A DNA stretch of 64,000 bases, taken from the NCBI RefSeq assembly GCF_014635545.1, contig NZ_BMDA01000001.1, positions 2,000,739 through 2,064,738 of the forward strand. The letters run 5' to 3'. The notes under the pieces were generated by a model that did not search any database, was not told where the DNA came from, and was given only the letters and a program-made list of their open reading frames with translations. Shown here piece after piece: positions 17,327 to 25,414 of this stretch; position 1 is the stretch's first letter; each line of letters begins with the position of its first letter. Position numbers and translations under genes: made by a program. Source of the stretch: Acinetobacter courvalinii. Lineage in GTDB: Bacteria; Pseudomonadota; Gammaproteobacteria; Pseudomonadales; Moraxellaceae.

Positions 17327-18838
17327 TTGAGTAATAAATCATCGTCAAATATGGATGGAATACAATTTCCGATTCAATCTGGCAAAAACAAGCCCAGCAC
17401 AACAGCCACCGCAAAGAATATCTTATATGCCGCACTGAAAAGTGTCGATTCACCTTATGCATCTGAATTAAAAGCCGAAAAGAATTGGAGAAAGAAATAT
17501 CCGGTTTATTTTGAAGAACTGGTGAAAACAGGTATTCGTTCTGTTCAACATCCTCTACGGATTGCTCAACATGGGCTGGATATTGCGAAAAAGTCCTTTA
17601 ATTTTCATCGTGCTGGTCAGCAAACTTCTTTAGAACAGGCCATGGCCGATTTTAAAGACCAGCCTTTTGAAAGCTATGTGCTCAAAGGAACAGGTAACCC
17701 TAGCATTGAACCCTGGTTTATTCCCTTTAACGGGCAGAAACTGCAAGGCCAAGCCTTACTCAAGCAGATTGACTGCTGGGAACAGCAACACATTATCGAA
17801 CCTAGTCATGCCAAAGCCCTACGCCTGTTACAGGCTCATCCTGAGTGGTTTGACTTGTCCTCACGTACCATGGTGCTGTTCGGTGCCGCCTCAGAAGCCG
17901 GGCCTTTAAGCTGGTTAGCAAAATGGCGTGCCAATATTGTCGCGATTGATTTACCGAATCCAAAAATCTGGCAAAAAATTACCAGCACCATTCAACAAGG
18001 CAATGCCACGCTTATCGCACCACAAATGACCTTGGAAAATGGTGAAAAGCAGCTCGGTGCAAATCTCCTGACTCAAACGCCGGAGATTGCGAACTGGTTA
18101 ACTACATTTGAGCAAAGCTTAGATCTGGCTGGGATTGCGTATCTGGATGGTGAAAAACATGTGCGTGTTTCAATCGCCATGATCAGCATCATGGAACAGG
18201 TGAGTCATCAAAAAGCAGATAGCAGTATCATGTTTATGCTAACGCCTACTGATATTTATGCCATCCCAGCATCGGTTGTACAGTCGATCCAGCAAAAAAT
18301 TAAGCAGCGTCCACTGCTTGAAAAGTTACTGACCAAATCGATTCACAATATTTCCTTAAGACATTTTTTTAAGTCGAATATTGAGCAGCTGATTGAATCG
18401 GATAATGGCCAAAAATATGGTATTTCCGATTGTATGGTGATTGAGCAAGGACCTAACTATGCCCTCGCGAAACGCCTGCAACAGTGGTTTGCCATTTGTA
18501 GCCGCGCGCGTGGTCAAAAAACAGTGATCAATATTGCGCCCTCTACCACCACCCATTCGGTGGTGAAGAATCCGATCCTGAAAGCGGCTTTTTCAGGTGC
18601 AGATCTGTTTAAGGTCGAAACCTTTAGTCCTGAAACCACAAATGCGATTATGGCAGCGCTGTGGGTACATGATTTAAATAATCCAGCGAGTGCGACCAAT
18701 CCTGAAACACAGCTCGAACATCCTTTACAGCTGATTATGGAAAATGCCAATCATGGCGGTTTGTGGCATGTACCTTATTTAGCAAGAACTGCACTCCCCT
18801 TTGCTGCGGCTTATGGCTGGGTGAGAGAGAAGTTTTAG
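17327..18838 (+). CDS. Hypothetical 503-residue protein with Rossmann-like middle
   Basis: Not a family I can name. After a charged N-terminal third (YAALKSVDSPYASELKAEKN) comes a stretch resembling a nucleotide-binding beta-alpha-beta unit (MVLFGAASEAGPLSWLAKW, then IVAIDLPNP), so an oxidoreductase-like fold is possible. The C-terminus ends LPFAAAYGWVREKF. It starts at TTG 17327 with GGAG 7 nt ahead; the next ATG (17351) has no site. A strong terminator follows. A broken copy of a related gene lies at 20427-20626, so this belongs to a family with at least two members here. Confidence 0.75.
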   Translation: MSNKSSSNMDGIQFPIQSGKNKPSTTATAKNILYAALKSVDSPYASELKAEKNWRKKYPVYFEELVKTGIRSVQHPLRIAQHGLDIAKKSFNFHRAGQQTSLEQAMADFKDQPFESYVLKGTGNPSIEPWFIPFNGQKLQGQALLKQIDCWEQQHIIEPSHAKALRLLQAHPEWFDLSSRTMVLFGAASEAGPLSWLAKWRANIVAIDLPNPKIWQKITSTIQQGNATLIAPQMTLENGEKQLGANLLTQTPEIANWLTTFEQSLDLAGIAYLDGEKHVRVSIAMISIMEQVSHQKADSSIMFMLTPTDIYAIPASVVQSIQQKIKQRPLLEKLLTKSIHNISLRHFFKSNIEQLIESDNGQKYGISDCMVIEQGPNYALAKRLQQWFAICSRARGQKTVINIAPSTTTHSVVKNPILKAAFSGADLFKVETFSPETTNAIMAALWVHDLNNPASATNPETQLEHPLQLIMENANHGGLWHVPYLARTALPFAAAYGWVREKF

Positions 18839-18900
18839 TTTATTTTAATAGAATAATATAACTTCTTGGTTTTATGCCTGTAGTAAATAACCAAACTTAA

Positions 18901-18929
18901 AAAGAGAGCTGATAGAGGCTCTCTTTTTT
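18901..18929 (+). terminator. Terminator after the 503-residue gene
   Basis: AAAGAGAGC pairs with GCTCTCTTT around an 8-nt loop and runs into TTTTTT. Confidence 0.8.
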
Positions 18930-19000
18930 ATGAGTTTTATATTTATGATGAACTTCAAAAACCAAATACAATAAAATTTCAATTTAAAGCTGATTTTCAA

Positions 19001-19105
19001 TTAAATGAGATGAGCAATATTATCAAGTTCAGGATCTACTTTTGATGCATTCGAGCAGCCAGTGAAAGATAAAGCAATGATTACAACCCAAATAAACCTT
19101 CTCAT
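19001..19105 (-). CDS. Small lipoprotein, 34 residues
   Basis: MRRFIWVVIIALSFTGCSNA begins a very short protein with an N-terminal basic pair, a hydrophobic core and a lipobox-like FTGC (cysteine 17), leaving a mature lipopeptide of about 18 residues. The ATG is preceded by AAGGGGG at 5 nt, an unusually strong ribosome site that supports a real gene. It resembles entericidin-type small lipoproteins in size only. Leftward, alone. Confidence 0.55.
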   Translation of the reverse strand: MRRFIWVVIIALSFTGCSNASKVDPELDNIAHLI

Positions 19106-19412
19106 TTTAACCCCCTTATAGTTTAAATAAAGTTCATTGATATAATCAACAACCCAACCTATCCACCTTAAAACTTGAATAAAATTAGCATAGTAAATTA
19201 ATGAACAATTGACACTAATCTCTACCATTCATCATTTCATGCCAAATCATTAGTAAAAATTATTGATAAGTTAAAGGGCATCTATATACATCAAGTTCTA
19301 ACTCCGGTATTGGTTTTATTTAGTTTACTTAGAACCAACACATCAACATAAATTACTGATATTTATTATTTTTAATTAAAAACCCTCTTAAAGAATCAAA
19401 ATACTCGAAAGC
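19106..19412. other. AT-rich intergenic region
   Basis: No gene seen. It precedes the decayed recombinase remnant that opens the accessory region. Confidence 0.4.
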
Positions 19413-19727
19413 TATATTTTATGATTTGTCCTGAGACTGGGGAATCTTTCTTTGATGAGCAGCTACCAGGTAATAGACTTATTACTGCTATAAAAAGTTG
19501 CGGTATTCGTCCCTATACTACTGACAATAGACGCTACAGATAAGTGGCTATGACGCTGAGGGATTGAAAAGCATGTTTGTATCCAACCAGAGGGGACATT
19601 GCTTAGAGATGATGATGAAACACGATGCAAAGTAGAAATACGGCGACAAAAACAAGATAGACACGCGAAAACTAAAAAAAGGTTAAAGTTGTCAAAAACC
19701 TGTCAAAGCAAACAGGCACCTAATTAG
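19413..19727 (+). pseudogene. Decayed 3' part of a tyrosine-recombinase-like gene (copy B)
   Basis: Broken coding sequence. The first part reads ITAIKSCGIRPYTTDNRRYR then a stop, resembling the region before the RHT box of tyrosine recombinases (AGIRYRRPYNTRHT-like). After frameshifts, from about 19605, the frame reads RDDDETRCKVEIRRQ and ends KLSKTCQSKQAPN. The same tail occurs at 22051-22171, with a weaker version at 40453-40527, each followed by a hairpin and a copy of the ssrA 3' end. That is the place where an integrase gene sits in islands inserted at ssrA. The recombinase identity is inference; the repeated tail is seen directly. Confidence 0.5.
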
Positions 19728-19740
19728 ATGCCTGTTCTTT
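19711..19740 (+). terminator. Hairpin terminator of recombinase remnant B
   Basis: AACAGGCACC and GATGCCTGTT around TAATTA form a hairpin with one mismatch, followed by CTTTTTT. Confidence 0.6.
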
Positions 19741-19752
19741 TTATAAAGAACA

Positions 19753-19775
19753 TTGGTAGAGATGGCGTTAGTTGA
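19753..19775. repeat. Degenerate copy of the ssrA 3' end (att-like site B)
   Basis: TTGGTAGAGATGGCGTTAGT with the next three bases TGA differs by two bases from the copy at 22195-22217 and by a few from the true ssrA end at 40560-40582. It lies directly right of the recombinase remnant. Confidence 0.5.
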
Positions 19776-19844
19776 TTTACATAAATAAATTATTGTTTTA
19801 TTTATGGAACATCTCAAATTTATCCAATTTTCCCCTTTATCTTT

Positions 19845-20183
19845 TTAACCTACTTTTATGTTGGCTTCACTTAAATAAGCTTTCTTCGAAGTCTTATTCC
19901 ATAAACACAGCTCTTGACCAATTTTGTTTTTCATATGTGCCTGAGGATATTTCCCTTGAATCAACAGTGCAGAATATCCGACACGATCTTCAAACAACAT
20001 GATATTGCTCACTACCTTGGCATTCTTAAGTTGACTGGCTTTTATACACGCCGTTTTGATTTCCTGATCATGCTTATTCCATGCCTGCTCCGAGCTGGCG
20101 AAAGTCACACTTGTGACAACTGAACTTGCTACAAAACCGAAAATAGAAAGATACTTAAAAAAGATACGATGCTTCACTGCCAT
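19845..20183 (-). CDS. Small secreted protein of unknown function
   Basis: 112 residues. The N-terminus has basic residues, a hydrophobic core and a likely signal-peptidase site after VTFA, so it is probably periplasmic. The mature part holds two cysteines (TACIKAS and ELCLWN) that could form a disulfide. The ATG at 20183 has AGGA at 8 nt; the ATG at 20189 is too close to it. Family not recognised. Confidence 0.6.
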   Translation of the reverse strand: MAVKHRIFFKYLSIFGFVASSVVTSVTFASSEQAWNKHDQEIKTACIKASQLKNAKVVSNIMLFEDRVGYSALLIQGKYPQAHMKNKIGQELCLWNKTSKKAYLSEANIKVG

Positions 20184-20426
20184 GCTCATTGTCCTACTAA
20201 TTCGAGAGTCAGGTTCTATACTGAAACAATCTTATAAAGGAATCTAGCAATCTATACATGTTTTAACAGCATATAGTCAGGATTATACATATGTTTAAAA
20301 AGTTAATTAAAACCTATATTAAAAAAACAAAATCAGTTACTTAAATAATTACTCTTAAAACATGATCTAAAACCTGCTGAAAAAAACCTGCTGTCTGCCT
20401 TATTCGTCACTCTGCTTTACTAAGGG

Positions 20427-20626
20427 GATGACATCATTAAATTTATTCTGTCATTTGAAGCTAATTCCACCTGATAAAGCGGATGAGGTAGCTTGGTATA
20501 GTGCTTCCGCCCTTAAAGTAAACAGTAAAGATAAATATGAAAGTAAATCACCAAAAGCTGCATAGTAGTAACGAAGTCATCCTGCCATTTTCTGCAGCTT
20601 ATAGCTGGATAATAGATAAGTATTAG
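20427..20626 (+). pseudogene. 3' remnant of a paralogue of the 503-residue gene
   Basis: Frameshifted coding debris. The last part reads EVILPFSAAYSWIIDKY and stop, parallel to TALPFAAAYGWVREKF and stop at the end of the gene at 17327-18838. Further up, GDDIIKFILSFEANST resembles GADLFKVETFSPETTN of that gene. A nearly identical kind of terminator follows in both cases. No 5' part is visible. Confidence 0.6.
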
Positions 20627-20688
20627 TTTTTTGTATTAATAGAAACTAAATAGCGTCTTGGCTTTATTCATTTTCTGAATAAAAATCT

Positions 20689-20722
20689 AAAAAAAGAGAG
20701 CGGATAGGCGCTCTCTTTTTTT
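20689..20722. terminator. Bidirectional terminator
   Basis: AAAAAAAGAGAGCG and CGCTCTCTTTTTTT form a perfect 14-bp stem around GATAGG. It closes the paralogue remnant (+) and the GntR fragment (-). Confidence 0.8.
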
Positions 20723-20752
20723 ATCACACGAGATTCAAGATTAAATCGATGC

Positions 20753-20992
20753 TTATTGCTTAAACTTTTTAATGCTTTTAAAAAGATGAGCTCGCATCAT
20801 TTGTCGAGCTAACAAACCATCTTGATCGACAATTGCGTTATAAATATTGACATGATCATGGTGAACCGCTTTTAAATATTCTTCACGGTTTTCAGGGCTT
20901 TGCTCAATAGATTTCAGACGTGCGCGCGGAATAATTTTTTCGCCCAGATACTTTAAAAAATCAACGAAATATTGATTTTCAGAAGCTTCGCA
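20753..20992 (-). pseudogene. C-terminal fragment of a GntR/FCD-domain regulator
   Basis: An open minus-strand frame without a start that reads IEQSPENREEYLKAVHHDHV, then IYNAIVDQDGLLARQMMRAH, and stops at 20753. This is the end of the FCD ligand-binding domain of FadR-type GntR regulators (the H-x-x-I-x-x-A-I and A-x-x-A-M-x-x-H pattern). The DNA-binding half is missing; the frame breaks near 20990, where unrelated rightward coding sequence begins. The rest was lost by rearrangement. Confidence 0.65.
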
Positions 20993-21535
20993 GATGAATT
21001 ATTAGATCCTTTACTTTGTAATAGTATCGTTAAAGTACTTAACTTTCATACAACAGTGCCTTACACTTTTATGATGAACCAAGCTCAATGGGATTGGGTA
21101 AAACAGAAATACCCCTTTGAGCATGATTTAGCTATTCGCTTTGGGCTTGAGTATGATTTACGCCAGTTTAGCGACTCAGTATTAGAGCGCTATTCTTTTC
21201 ATACAATGATGTATTTAAAGTTCACCTTATACGCACAAAAGCACTCAAGAAATAAAGGAGCAGAAATGATCTTAGAATTAGCAAAAGATTCTTTTTCTGC
21301 TCGAATGGCAATTGCTAAGAAAAATTTTGGTGAAATAATAGATTTAGCATTATCAAATGCAAGTAAGCCTGTTCTTGCAGCAAATGCTCTGGCAGTATTT
21401 ACCAACAATGGCCCTTTTGGAATTAATGAATATATGTATCAAAATGTCTTTGGACGTTCATATGATAGAGCAACAGTTTCTCAATATATTCAAAACTACA
21501 ACTACACTCCACCTAAAAACCGTTTTTCACTATGA
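20972..21535 (+). CDS. Unknown protein, probably N-terminally truncated
   Basis: Up to 187 codons, no family recognised. It is rich in aromatic residues (TTVPYTFMMNQAQWDWVKQKYP, in part) and has a helical middle (AKDSFSARMAIAKKNFGEIID). The frame opens at a TTG (20972) inside the GntR fragment and no start has a ribosome site, so the true N-terminus was probably lost at the junction near 20990. Its TGA overlaps the ATG of the next gene (ATGA), so both form a unit. AT-rich like the rest of the accessory region. Confidence 0.5.
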   Translation: MIFRSFADELLDPLLCNSIVKVLNFHTTVPYTFMMNQAQWDWVKQKYPFEHDLAIRFGLEYDLRQFSDSVLERYSFHTMMYLKFTLYAQKHSRNKGAEMILELAKDSFSARMAIAKKNFGEIIDLALSNASKPVLAANALAVFTNNGPFGINEYMYQNVFGRSYDRATVSQYIQNYNYTPPKNRFSL

Positions 21536-22020
21536 AAATGACATTAATCCCCGTACTAGCTATTTCATGTCTATTCTTAACATCTTGTAAAGCATCATCT
21601 GATAAAGATGATATTGATCAATTTGTAAAAGTAGATCTGAAAAACTATGCAACTGATAACTACAGAGTTTTTATCGAAGCTAATAAGAACTTCTCTAATG
21701 ATCCCGCATTAAAGGAAACGCTTTTTAATAATACATACGTAAAGCTGGAGACAGCTCGTAGTCTTTTAAGTGAAGAATATCCTGATTGGGTGGAAGGTTT
21801 AAACCGTAATGGTTTCGATTATGCAGATCTCAATACGATATGTTGGATGACGGTCTATATGGAAAACTACGTAGGGAAAATTGGTGAGACGTATAAAAAA
21901 GATCTTAAAGTAGAAACTTTAAGTGACGTACATCGACTCTATGAAGAAAGAAAAAAGGTTATCAAATTAAGAGATAGTAAAGAAAAAACTGCTAAGAACT
22001 TTGTTGAATTATGCACTTAG
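21532..22020 (+). CDS. Lipoprotein of unknown function
   Basis: 162 residues with a lipoprotein signal ending FLTSC (cysteine 19) and a charged, helical mature part; two further cysteines (NTICWM and VELCT) could pair. It is translationally coupled to the preceding unknown gene by an ATGA overlap. No family recognised. A phage-lysis or immunity lipoprotein is conceivable in this mobile context but has no direct support. Confidence 0.65.
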   Translation: MKMTLIPVLAISCLFLTSCKASSDKDDIDQFVKVDLKNYATDNYRVFIEANKNFSNDPALKETLFNNTYVKLETARSLLSEEYPDWVEGLNRNGFDYADLNTICWMTVYMENYVGKIGETYKKDLKVETLSDVHRLYEERKKVIKLRDSKEKTAKNFVELCT

Positions 22021-22050
22021 ATTCTGTATCCCCTCCTCTTTACAAAATTA

Positions 22051-22171
22051 TGTAGATGATAAAACATTATGCAAAGGGAATGCACGGCGATAAGAACAAG
22101 ATAGAGATGGGGAAACTGACAACAGACTAAAGTTATCAAAAACCTGTCAAAGCAAACAGGCACCTAATTAG
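22051..22171 (+). pseudogene. Decayed recombinase tail (copy A)
   Basis: Frame reads DDKTLCKGNARR, stop, EQDRDGETDNR, then KLSKTCQSKQAPN and stop. Aligns codon for codon with copy B (DDETRCKVEIRRQKQDR...). The in-frame TAA stands where copy B has CAA, so this copy is dead. It sits just left of an ssrA-end copy, as expected of an integrase gene end. Confidence 0.5.
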
Positions 22172-22184
22172 GTGCCTGTTTTTT
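22155..22184 (+). terminator. Hairpin terminator of remnant A
   Basis: AACAGGCACCTAATTAGGTG followed by CCTGTT is a perfect 26-nt palindrome, then TTTTATT. Confidence 0.75.
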
Positions 22185-22190
22185 ATTGCA

Positions 22191-22219
22191 AATTTTGGTG
22201 GAGATGGCGTCAGTTGAAC
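22191..22219. repeat. ssrA 3'-end copy (att-like site A)
   Basis: AATTTTGGTGGAGATGGCG (22191-22209) is identical to 40556-40574 at the end of ssrA; after two mismatches AGTTGAAC matches again. Total 27 of 29 bases. Confidence 0.7.
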
Positions 22220-22245
22220 TAAAAAAATAACCTACTGTTTTATTT

Positions 22246-22551
22246 AAATTTTATTTTTATAAAAATAAAACTTACCCAATATTGACCCATTATCCTTTTG
22301 CACTTTTAAGATGGTTTAAATTTTTAATCGATAACTTTTAAGAAAGAAAAGGAATTCACCCAAAACTCTAGAATTTATAACTTTAACATTAATCGTTCAG
22401 TGAGATTTTTGGGGCATACAATAAAAATTGATAAAAACTTTGAGACATCCATGAGATAAAATCATTAAACCTTGAAAATAAATCTCTTGTATTCACACTA
22501 TAGTCTCTCTTATCTTTTTAACGATAATGAACAGCAAAAAAGGACTTTTAA
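22246..22551. other. AT-rich left border of the island, no gene seen
   Basis: About 300 bp without coding frame. It contains the ribosome site of the antitoxin gene (AAAGGA) at its right end. Confidence 0.4.
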
Positions 22552-22743
22552 ATGATTAGTTGGAATTACTCTAATGCGAGAGCTCAACTCTCTACCATTA
22601 TGGATCAGGCTTCTGCTGGACATCCGGTAGAAATTACTCGTAGAGGTAAAGAACCTACTGTGATCATAAGTAAAGCATCTTATGAAGCTTATAAAAAAGC
22701 TGAATATGAACAAATATGTCAAAAATCAAATGAAAAAAATTGA
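22552..22743 (+). CDS. Phd/YefM-type antitoxin, no toxin partner
   Basis: A 63-residue protein with the Phd/YefM fold: ISWNYSNARAQLSTIMDQAS followed by PVEITRRGKEPTVIISKASY, the usual DNA-binding and dimer part. Such antitoxins repress their own operon and neutralise a RelE- or Doc-type toxin encoded next door. Here the next gene is an EamA permease starting right after its stop, and no small toxin gene is seen on either side, so it is an orphan. AAAGGA stands before the ATG. Confidence 0.75.
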   Translation: MISWNYSNARAQLSTIMDQASAGHPVEITRRGKEPTVIISKASYEAYKKAEYEQICQKSNEKN

Positions 22744-22746
22744 TTG

Positions 22747-23673
22747 ATGGACTTAAAACTTTCATCCTTTCAGATAGGTACTGCTAGTGCATTCTTATCA
22801 GCCTTTTTATTTAGTACTAAAGCTATTTTTATTAAACAAGCTTATGCCATTACTTCTACTTTAGATGCAACTACACTTATGGTGATTAGAATGGCAAGTG
22901 CTTTACCATTCTTTTTACTTATATGTTGGTTTGGTCGACATCATCTTAAAAATGTAAAGCATAAAGATTGGTTGCTACTCACTCTCACGGGTGCTCTCGG
23001 TTACTACATAGCTAGCTGGCTCGACTTTTATGGCTTGATGTTTATTAGTGCTTCTTTGGAAAGGATTATTCTCTTCTTATATCCAACGTTCACTGTTATC
23101 GCCTCCAGTATCATCTTCAAGCAAAAACTTAATGTTAAAGTCATCATTGCATTAATTTTAAGTTATGGGGGTACTGTTCTGGTTATGCTACAAGAGCAAA
23201 AAAACTTAACAGATCAGCATGACTTTTGGCTTGGCGCTAGCCTTGTCTTTGCAAGTGCTGTTGCATTTGCATGTTATCTATTACTAACGCCATCACTGAT
23301 AAAAAAATTTGGCTCCTTAAATTTAACAGGACTATCTCTGTCCGCAGCTTGTCTCTGTATTTTCATTCATTTTATCACTATAAATCCTCATCCATTCCAG
23401 CACTTAATTTCCTTACCTTCTAGTATAATTTGGTATGGCGTTGGGTTAGGCATTTTTGCAACGGTCCTACCTACCCTGTTGCTTGTGTTTAGTATTGAAC
23501 ATTTAGGTGCCGCTCAGTCATCAATTATTTCATCAGTTGGCCCAGTTTTAACTATTTTTTTAGCTATTTTATTTTTAGATGAACACTTAAATTCTATTCA
23601 AAGGATTGGATGTATACTTAACGTTGTTGGAGTAATGATGATTACTTTATCAAAAAACAGGCTCAAGCATTAA
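22747..23673 (+). CDS. EamA/DMT family transporter
   Basis: A 308-residue inner-membrane protein with ten predicted helices in two EamA repeats, each ending in the family pattern (ALGYYIASWLDFYGLMFISA; then GAAQSSIISSVGPVLTIFLA). The ATG lies 3 bp after the antitoxin stop and lacks a good ribosome site, so translation is probably coupled. DMT exporters of this kind move amino acids, nucleosides or drugs outwards. Substrate not predictable. Confidence 0.8.
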   Translation: MDLKLSSFQIGTASAFLSAFLFSTKAIFIKQAYAITSTLDATTLMVIRMASALPFFLLICWFGRHHLKNVKHKDWLLLTLTGALGYYIASWLDFYGLMFISASLERIILFLYPTFTVIASSIIFKQKLNVKVIIALILSYGGTVLVMLQEQKNLTDQHDFWLGASLVFASAVAFACYLLLTPSLIKKFGSLNLTGLSLSAACLCIFIHFITINPHPFQHLISLPSSIIWYGVGLGIFATVLPTLLLVFSIEHLGAAQSSIISSVGPVLTIFLAILFLDEHLNSIQRIGCILNVVGVMMITLSKNRLKH

Positions 23674-23788
23674 CAATTATCCACCTATCAAAAAACTCAT
23701 TATTGCATGATAAAATATCACGCGAATATAACTTTCAAACTGATTATTAAAAAATTAATATTAAATTTATTTTAATCAGGCAAAGTAA

Positions 23789-24691
23789 ATGAACCGCCAG
23801 ATTGCAACCAGTATGGGTATTCTAGCTTTATTGCTCTGGTCAACTTTAGTTGGCTTACTCAGGCTATCTACAGAGATTTTTGGCCCAATTTATACAGTAA
23901 CTTATGTCTACACTTTAAGTGCCATTCTTTTATATTTTTCTTATGGTTTACCTGACTTTAAAAAAACGTCTGGTAAATTTCTGATTATCTCTAGCTCACT
24001 TTTTGTAATCTTTGAATTATGTTTTGCTTTTTCGATTACATTAGCAAAATCAGTTGAAAAGTCGATTGAAATGAATATCATTTTTAGCTTATGGCCAACC
24101 TTGATTATTTTAATGCTAGCAGTACTAAAAGAAGAAAAAATCAACTTTTTAACTATTTTCGGGATATTAATTAGTTTTTCAGGAATTATCATGATTAATT
24201 ATCATCCAAATCTTAACTTTATTGATAACTTTTATAAAAATCCACTTAGCTATATTCTAATTTTCTTGGCTTCAATACTTTGGGCCTTTTATTGTATATA
24301 TACAAAAAAACATAGTAATGGTACTAATGCTGTTTCTTTATACTTTATTCTGACAGCAATCGCTTTATGGATTATGACCTTTTTTACGCAAGGGTTTCAT
24401 TTTCCTCATGTCACTCATTTCACAAGCTATACTTTCATCCTTATCAATGCATTCTTTTTTGCGATGGGCTATCTCGCTTGGAATGTTGGAATCATCAAAG
24501 GGAATATGCCATTTTTAGTCATTCTATCTTATTTCTCTCCTATGCTCTCTTCTGCATTTTCAGTCATAGTACTCCATTCCACTCTATCTAACAATTTTTG
24601 GTATGGAGCAATTACCGTAACATTTGGCTCATTAATTTGTTGGCTTTCTACTCGTAAGAAACAAATCCACCACCCCAAATTAGCAATCTAA
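23789..24691 (+). CDS. EamA family transporter, YddG-like aromatic amino acid exporter
   Basis: 300 residues, ten hydrophobic helices in two EamA repeats (LLLWSTLVGLLRL at the start; ILWAFYCIYTKKHSN in the middle; AMGYLAWNVGIIKGN near the end). The placing of conserved residues resembles YddG, which exports aromatic amino acids. AT-rich codon use. Separate from the previous permease by 115 bp and closed by a terminator. Confidence 0.72.
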   Translation: MNRQIATSMGILALLLWSTLVGLLRLSTEIFGPIYTVTYVYTLSAILLYFSYGLPDFKKTSGKFLIISSSLFVIFELCFAFSITLAKSVEKSIEMNIIFSLWPTLIILMLAVLKEEKINFLTIFGILISFSGIIMINYHPNLNFIDNFYKNPLSYILIFLASILWAFYCIYTKKHSNGTNAVSLYFILTAIALWIMTFFTQGFHFPHVTHFTSYTFILINAFFFAMGYLAWNVGIIKGNMPFLVILSYFSPMLSSAFSVIVLHSTLSNNFWYGAITVTFGSLICWLSTRKKQIHHPKLAI

Positions 24692-24698
24692 AATAAAT

Positions 24699-24721
24699 AA
24701 GCCAAAGATGAACTTTGGCTT
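24699..24721. terminator. Bidirectional terminator between yddG-like and marC
   Basis: AAGCCAAAG pairs with CTTTGGCTT around ATGAA, between convergent genes. Confidence 0.7.
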
Positions 24722-24732
24722 TATCTCGCTTT

Positions 24733-25338
24733 TTAAATTAGTCTTAAAACACCAGTTACTATCATGTCGACTGCTATAGTTCCAATTATTAAAGCAGCAA
24801 GACGTCCTACGATATCAAAATAACGATCTATATACTTTGCATGTTTATAACGTAGGTGATCATGTGAAAATTTCATAAGAATTAATATACTACACGTTAA
24901 AAGTAGTACTAAAGCTATAATTGCAGCTGCCTCTAAAATAGACATATGCATACCAGTAACTACAGCAGCACTAATCGTGCCAGGTCCAATCATAAATGGC
25001 ATAGCAATAGTTCCTGCCAAATGTTCAGGAGCCCCTCTCATTTCTCCAATAGTGTCTGCCCCTTGAAACACAAATCGATAACCTATTACTAGAAAAATTA
25101 ACCCTCCAAAAATAAGAAATGATTCAAATCTTACATTTAAATATTTATTAAAAATTGCTTCTCCTCCCAAAGCAAAAAGCAGAAAAACCACATATGCAAT
25201 AAGACTGCCTTGAATTAAAGCTTTATTAAAAACTTTCGTTTCTGTATGTCGTATTAAACCGATCATATAGATACTCATGAGGAAAGGGTTGAGTAACGAA
25301 AAAAATAGAATAAAAGTACTGAGGTATGGTGAAGACAT
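24733..25338 (-). CDS. MarC family membrane protein
   Basis: 201 residues with six hydrophobic helices and family motifs: FSLLNPFLMSIYMIGL at the N-terminus, then GTIAMPFMIGPGTISAAVVT (the MarC signature). Function of the family is not settled; it was once linked to multiple antibiotic resistance, but this was not confirmed for E. coli MarC. Single leftward gene between a permease and a porin. Confidence 0.85.
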   Translation of the reverse strand: MSSPYLSTFILFFSLLNPFLMSIYMIGLIRHTETKVFNKALIQGSLIAYVVFLLFALGGEAIFNKYLNVRFESFLIFGGLIFLVIGYRFVFQGADTIGEMRGAPEHLAGTIAMPFMIGPGTISAAVVTGMHMSILEAAAIIALVLLLTCSILILMKFSHDHLRYKHAKYIDRYFDIVGRLAALIIGTIAVDMIVTGVLRLI

Positions 25339-25414
25339 TTTTATTATTCCTAAACGACTTCAGGAAGTTTTTAAACTTCCTGAAAATTGATAAATTAAAA
25401 ATCCAAGCAAACTT

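Larger units (their letters stand above)
19607..19804 (+). repeat. Direct repeat copy B (recombinase tail + hairpin + ssrA-like end)
   Basis: About 195 bp that align, with scattered differences, to 22051-22245. Shared landmarks in order: GATGA-AAACA-ATGCAAAG, CGGCGA-AA-AACAAGATAG, TCAAAAACCTGTCAAAGC, the CAGGCACCTAATTAG hairpin, TTGGT-GAGATGGCGT-AGTTGA, and TTGTTTTATTTA beyond. Confidence 0.8.
19753..22190. mobile_element. Possible remnant island 2 between two ssrA-end copies
   Basis: 2.4 kb bounded by att-like copies at 19753 and 22191, with a recombinase remnant at its right end. It holds a secreted protein, a broken paralogue of the 503-residue gene, a GntR fragment and a two-gene unit ending in a lipoprotein. 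Boundaries are inferred. Confidence 0.35.
22051..22245 (+). repeat. Direct repeat copy A
   Basis: Partner of 19607-19804; see that entry for shared landmarks. Similarity continues about 25 bp past the ssrA-like core (GTTTTATTTA), so more than the att core was duplicated. Confidence 0.8.

Noticed and set aside
22197-22219. TGGTGGAGATGGCG copies read as tRNA genes
   Set aside because: Only the T-arm side matches; no anticodon or D-arm sequence is present. They are fragments of the ssrA 3' end.
22552-23673. Antitoxin plus EamA gene as a toxin-antitoxin pair
   Set aside because: The second gene is a ten-helix permease, not a toxin.
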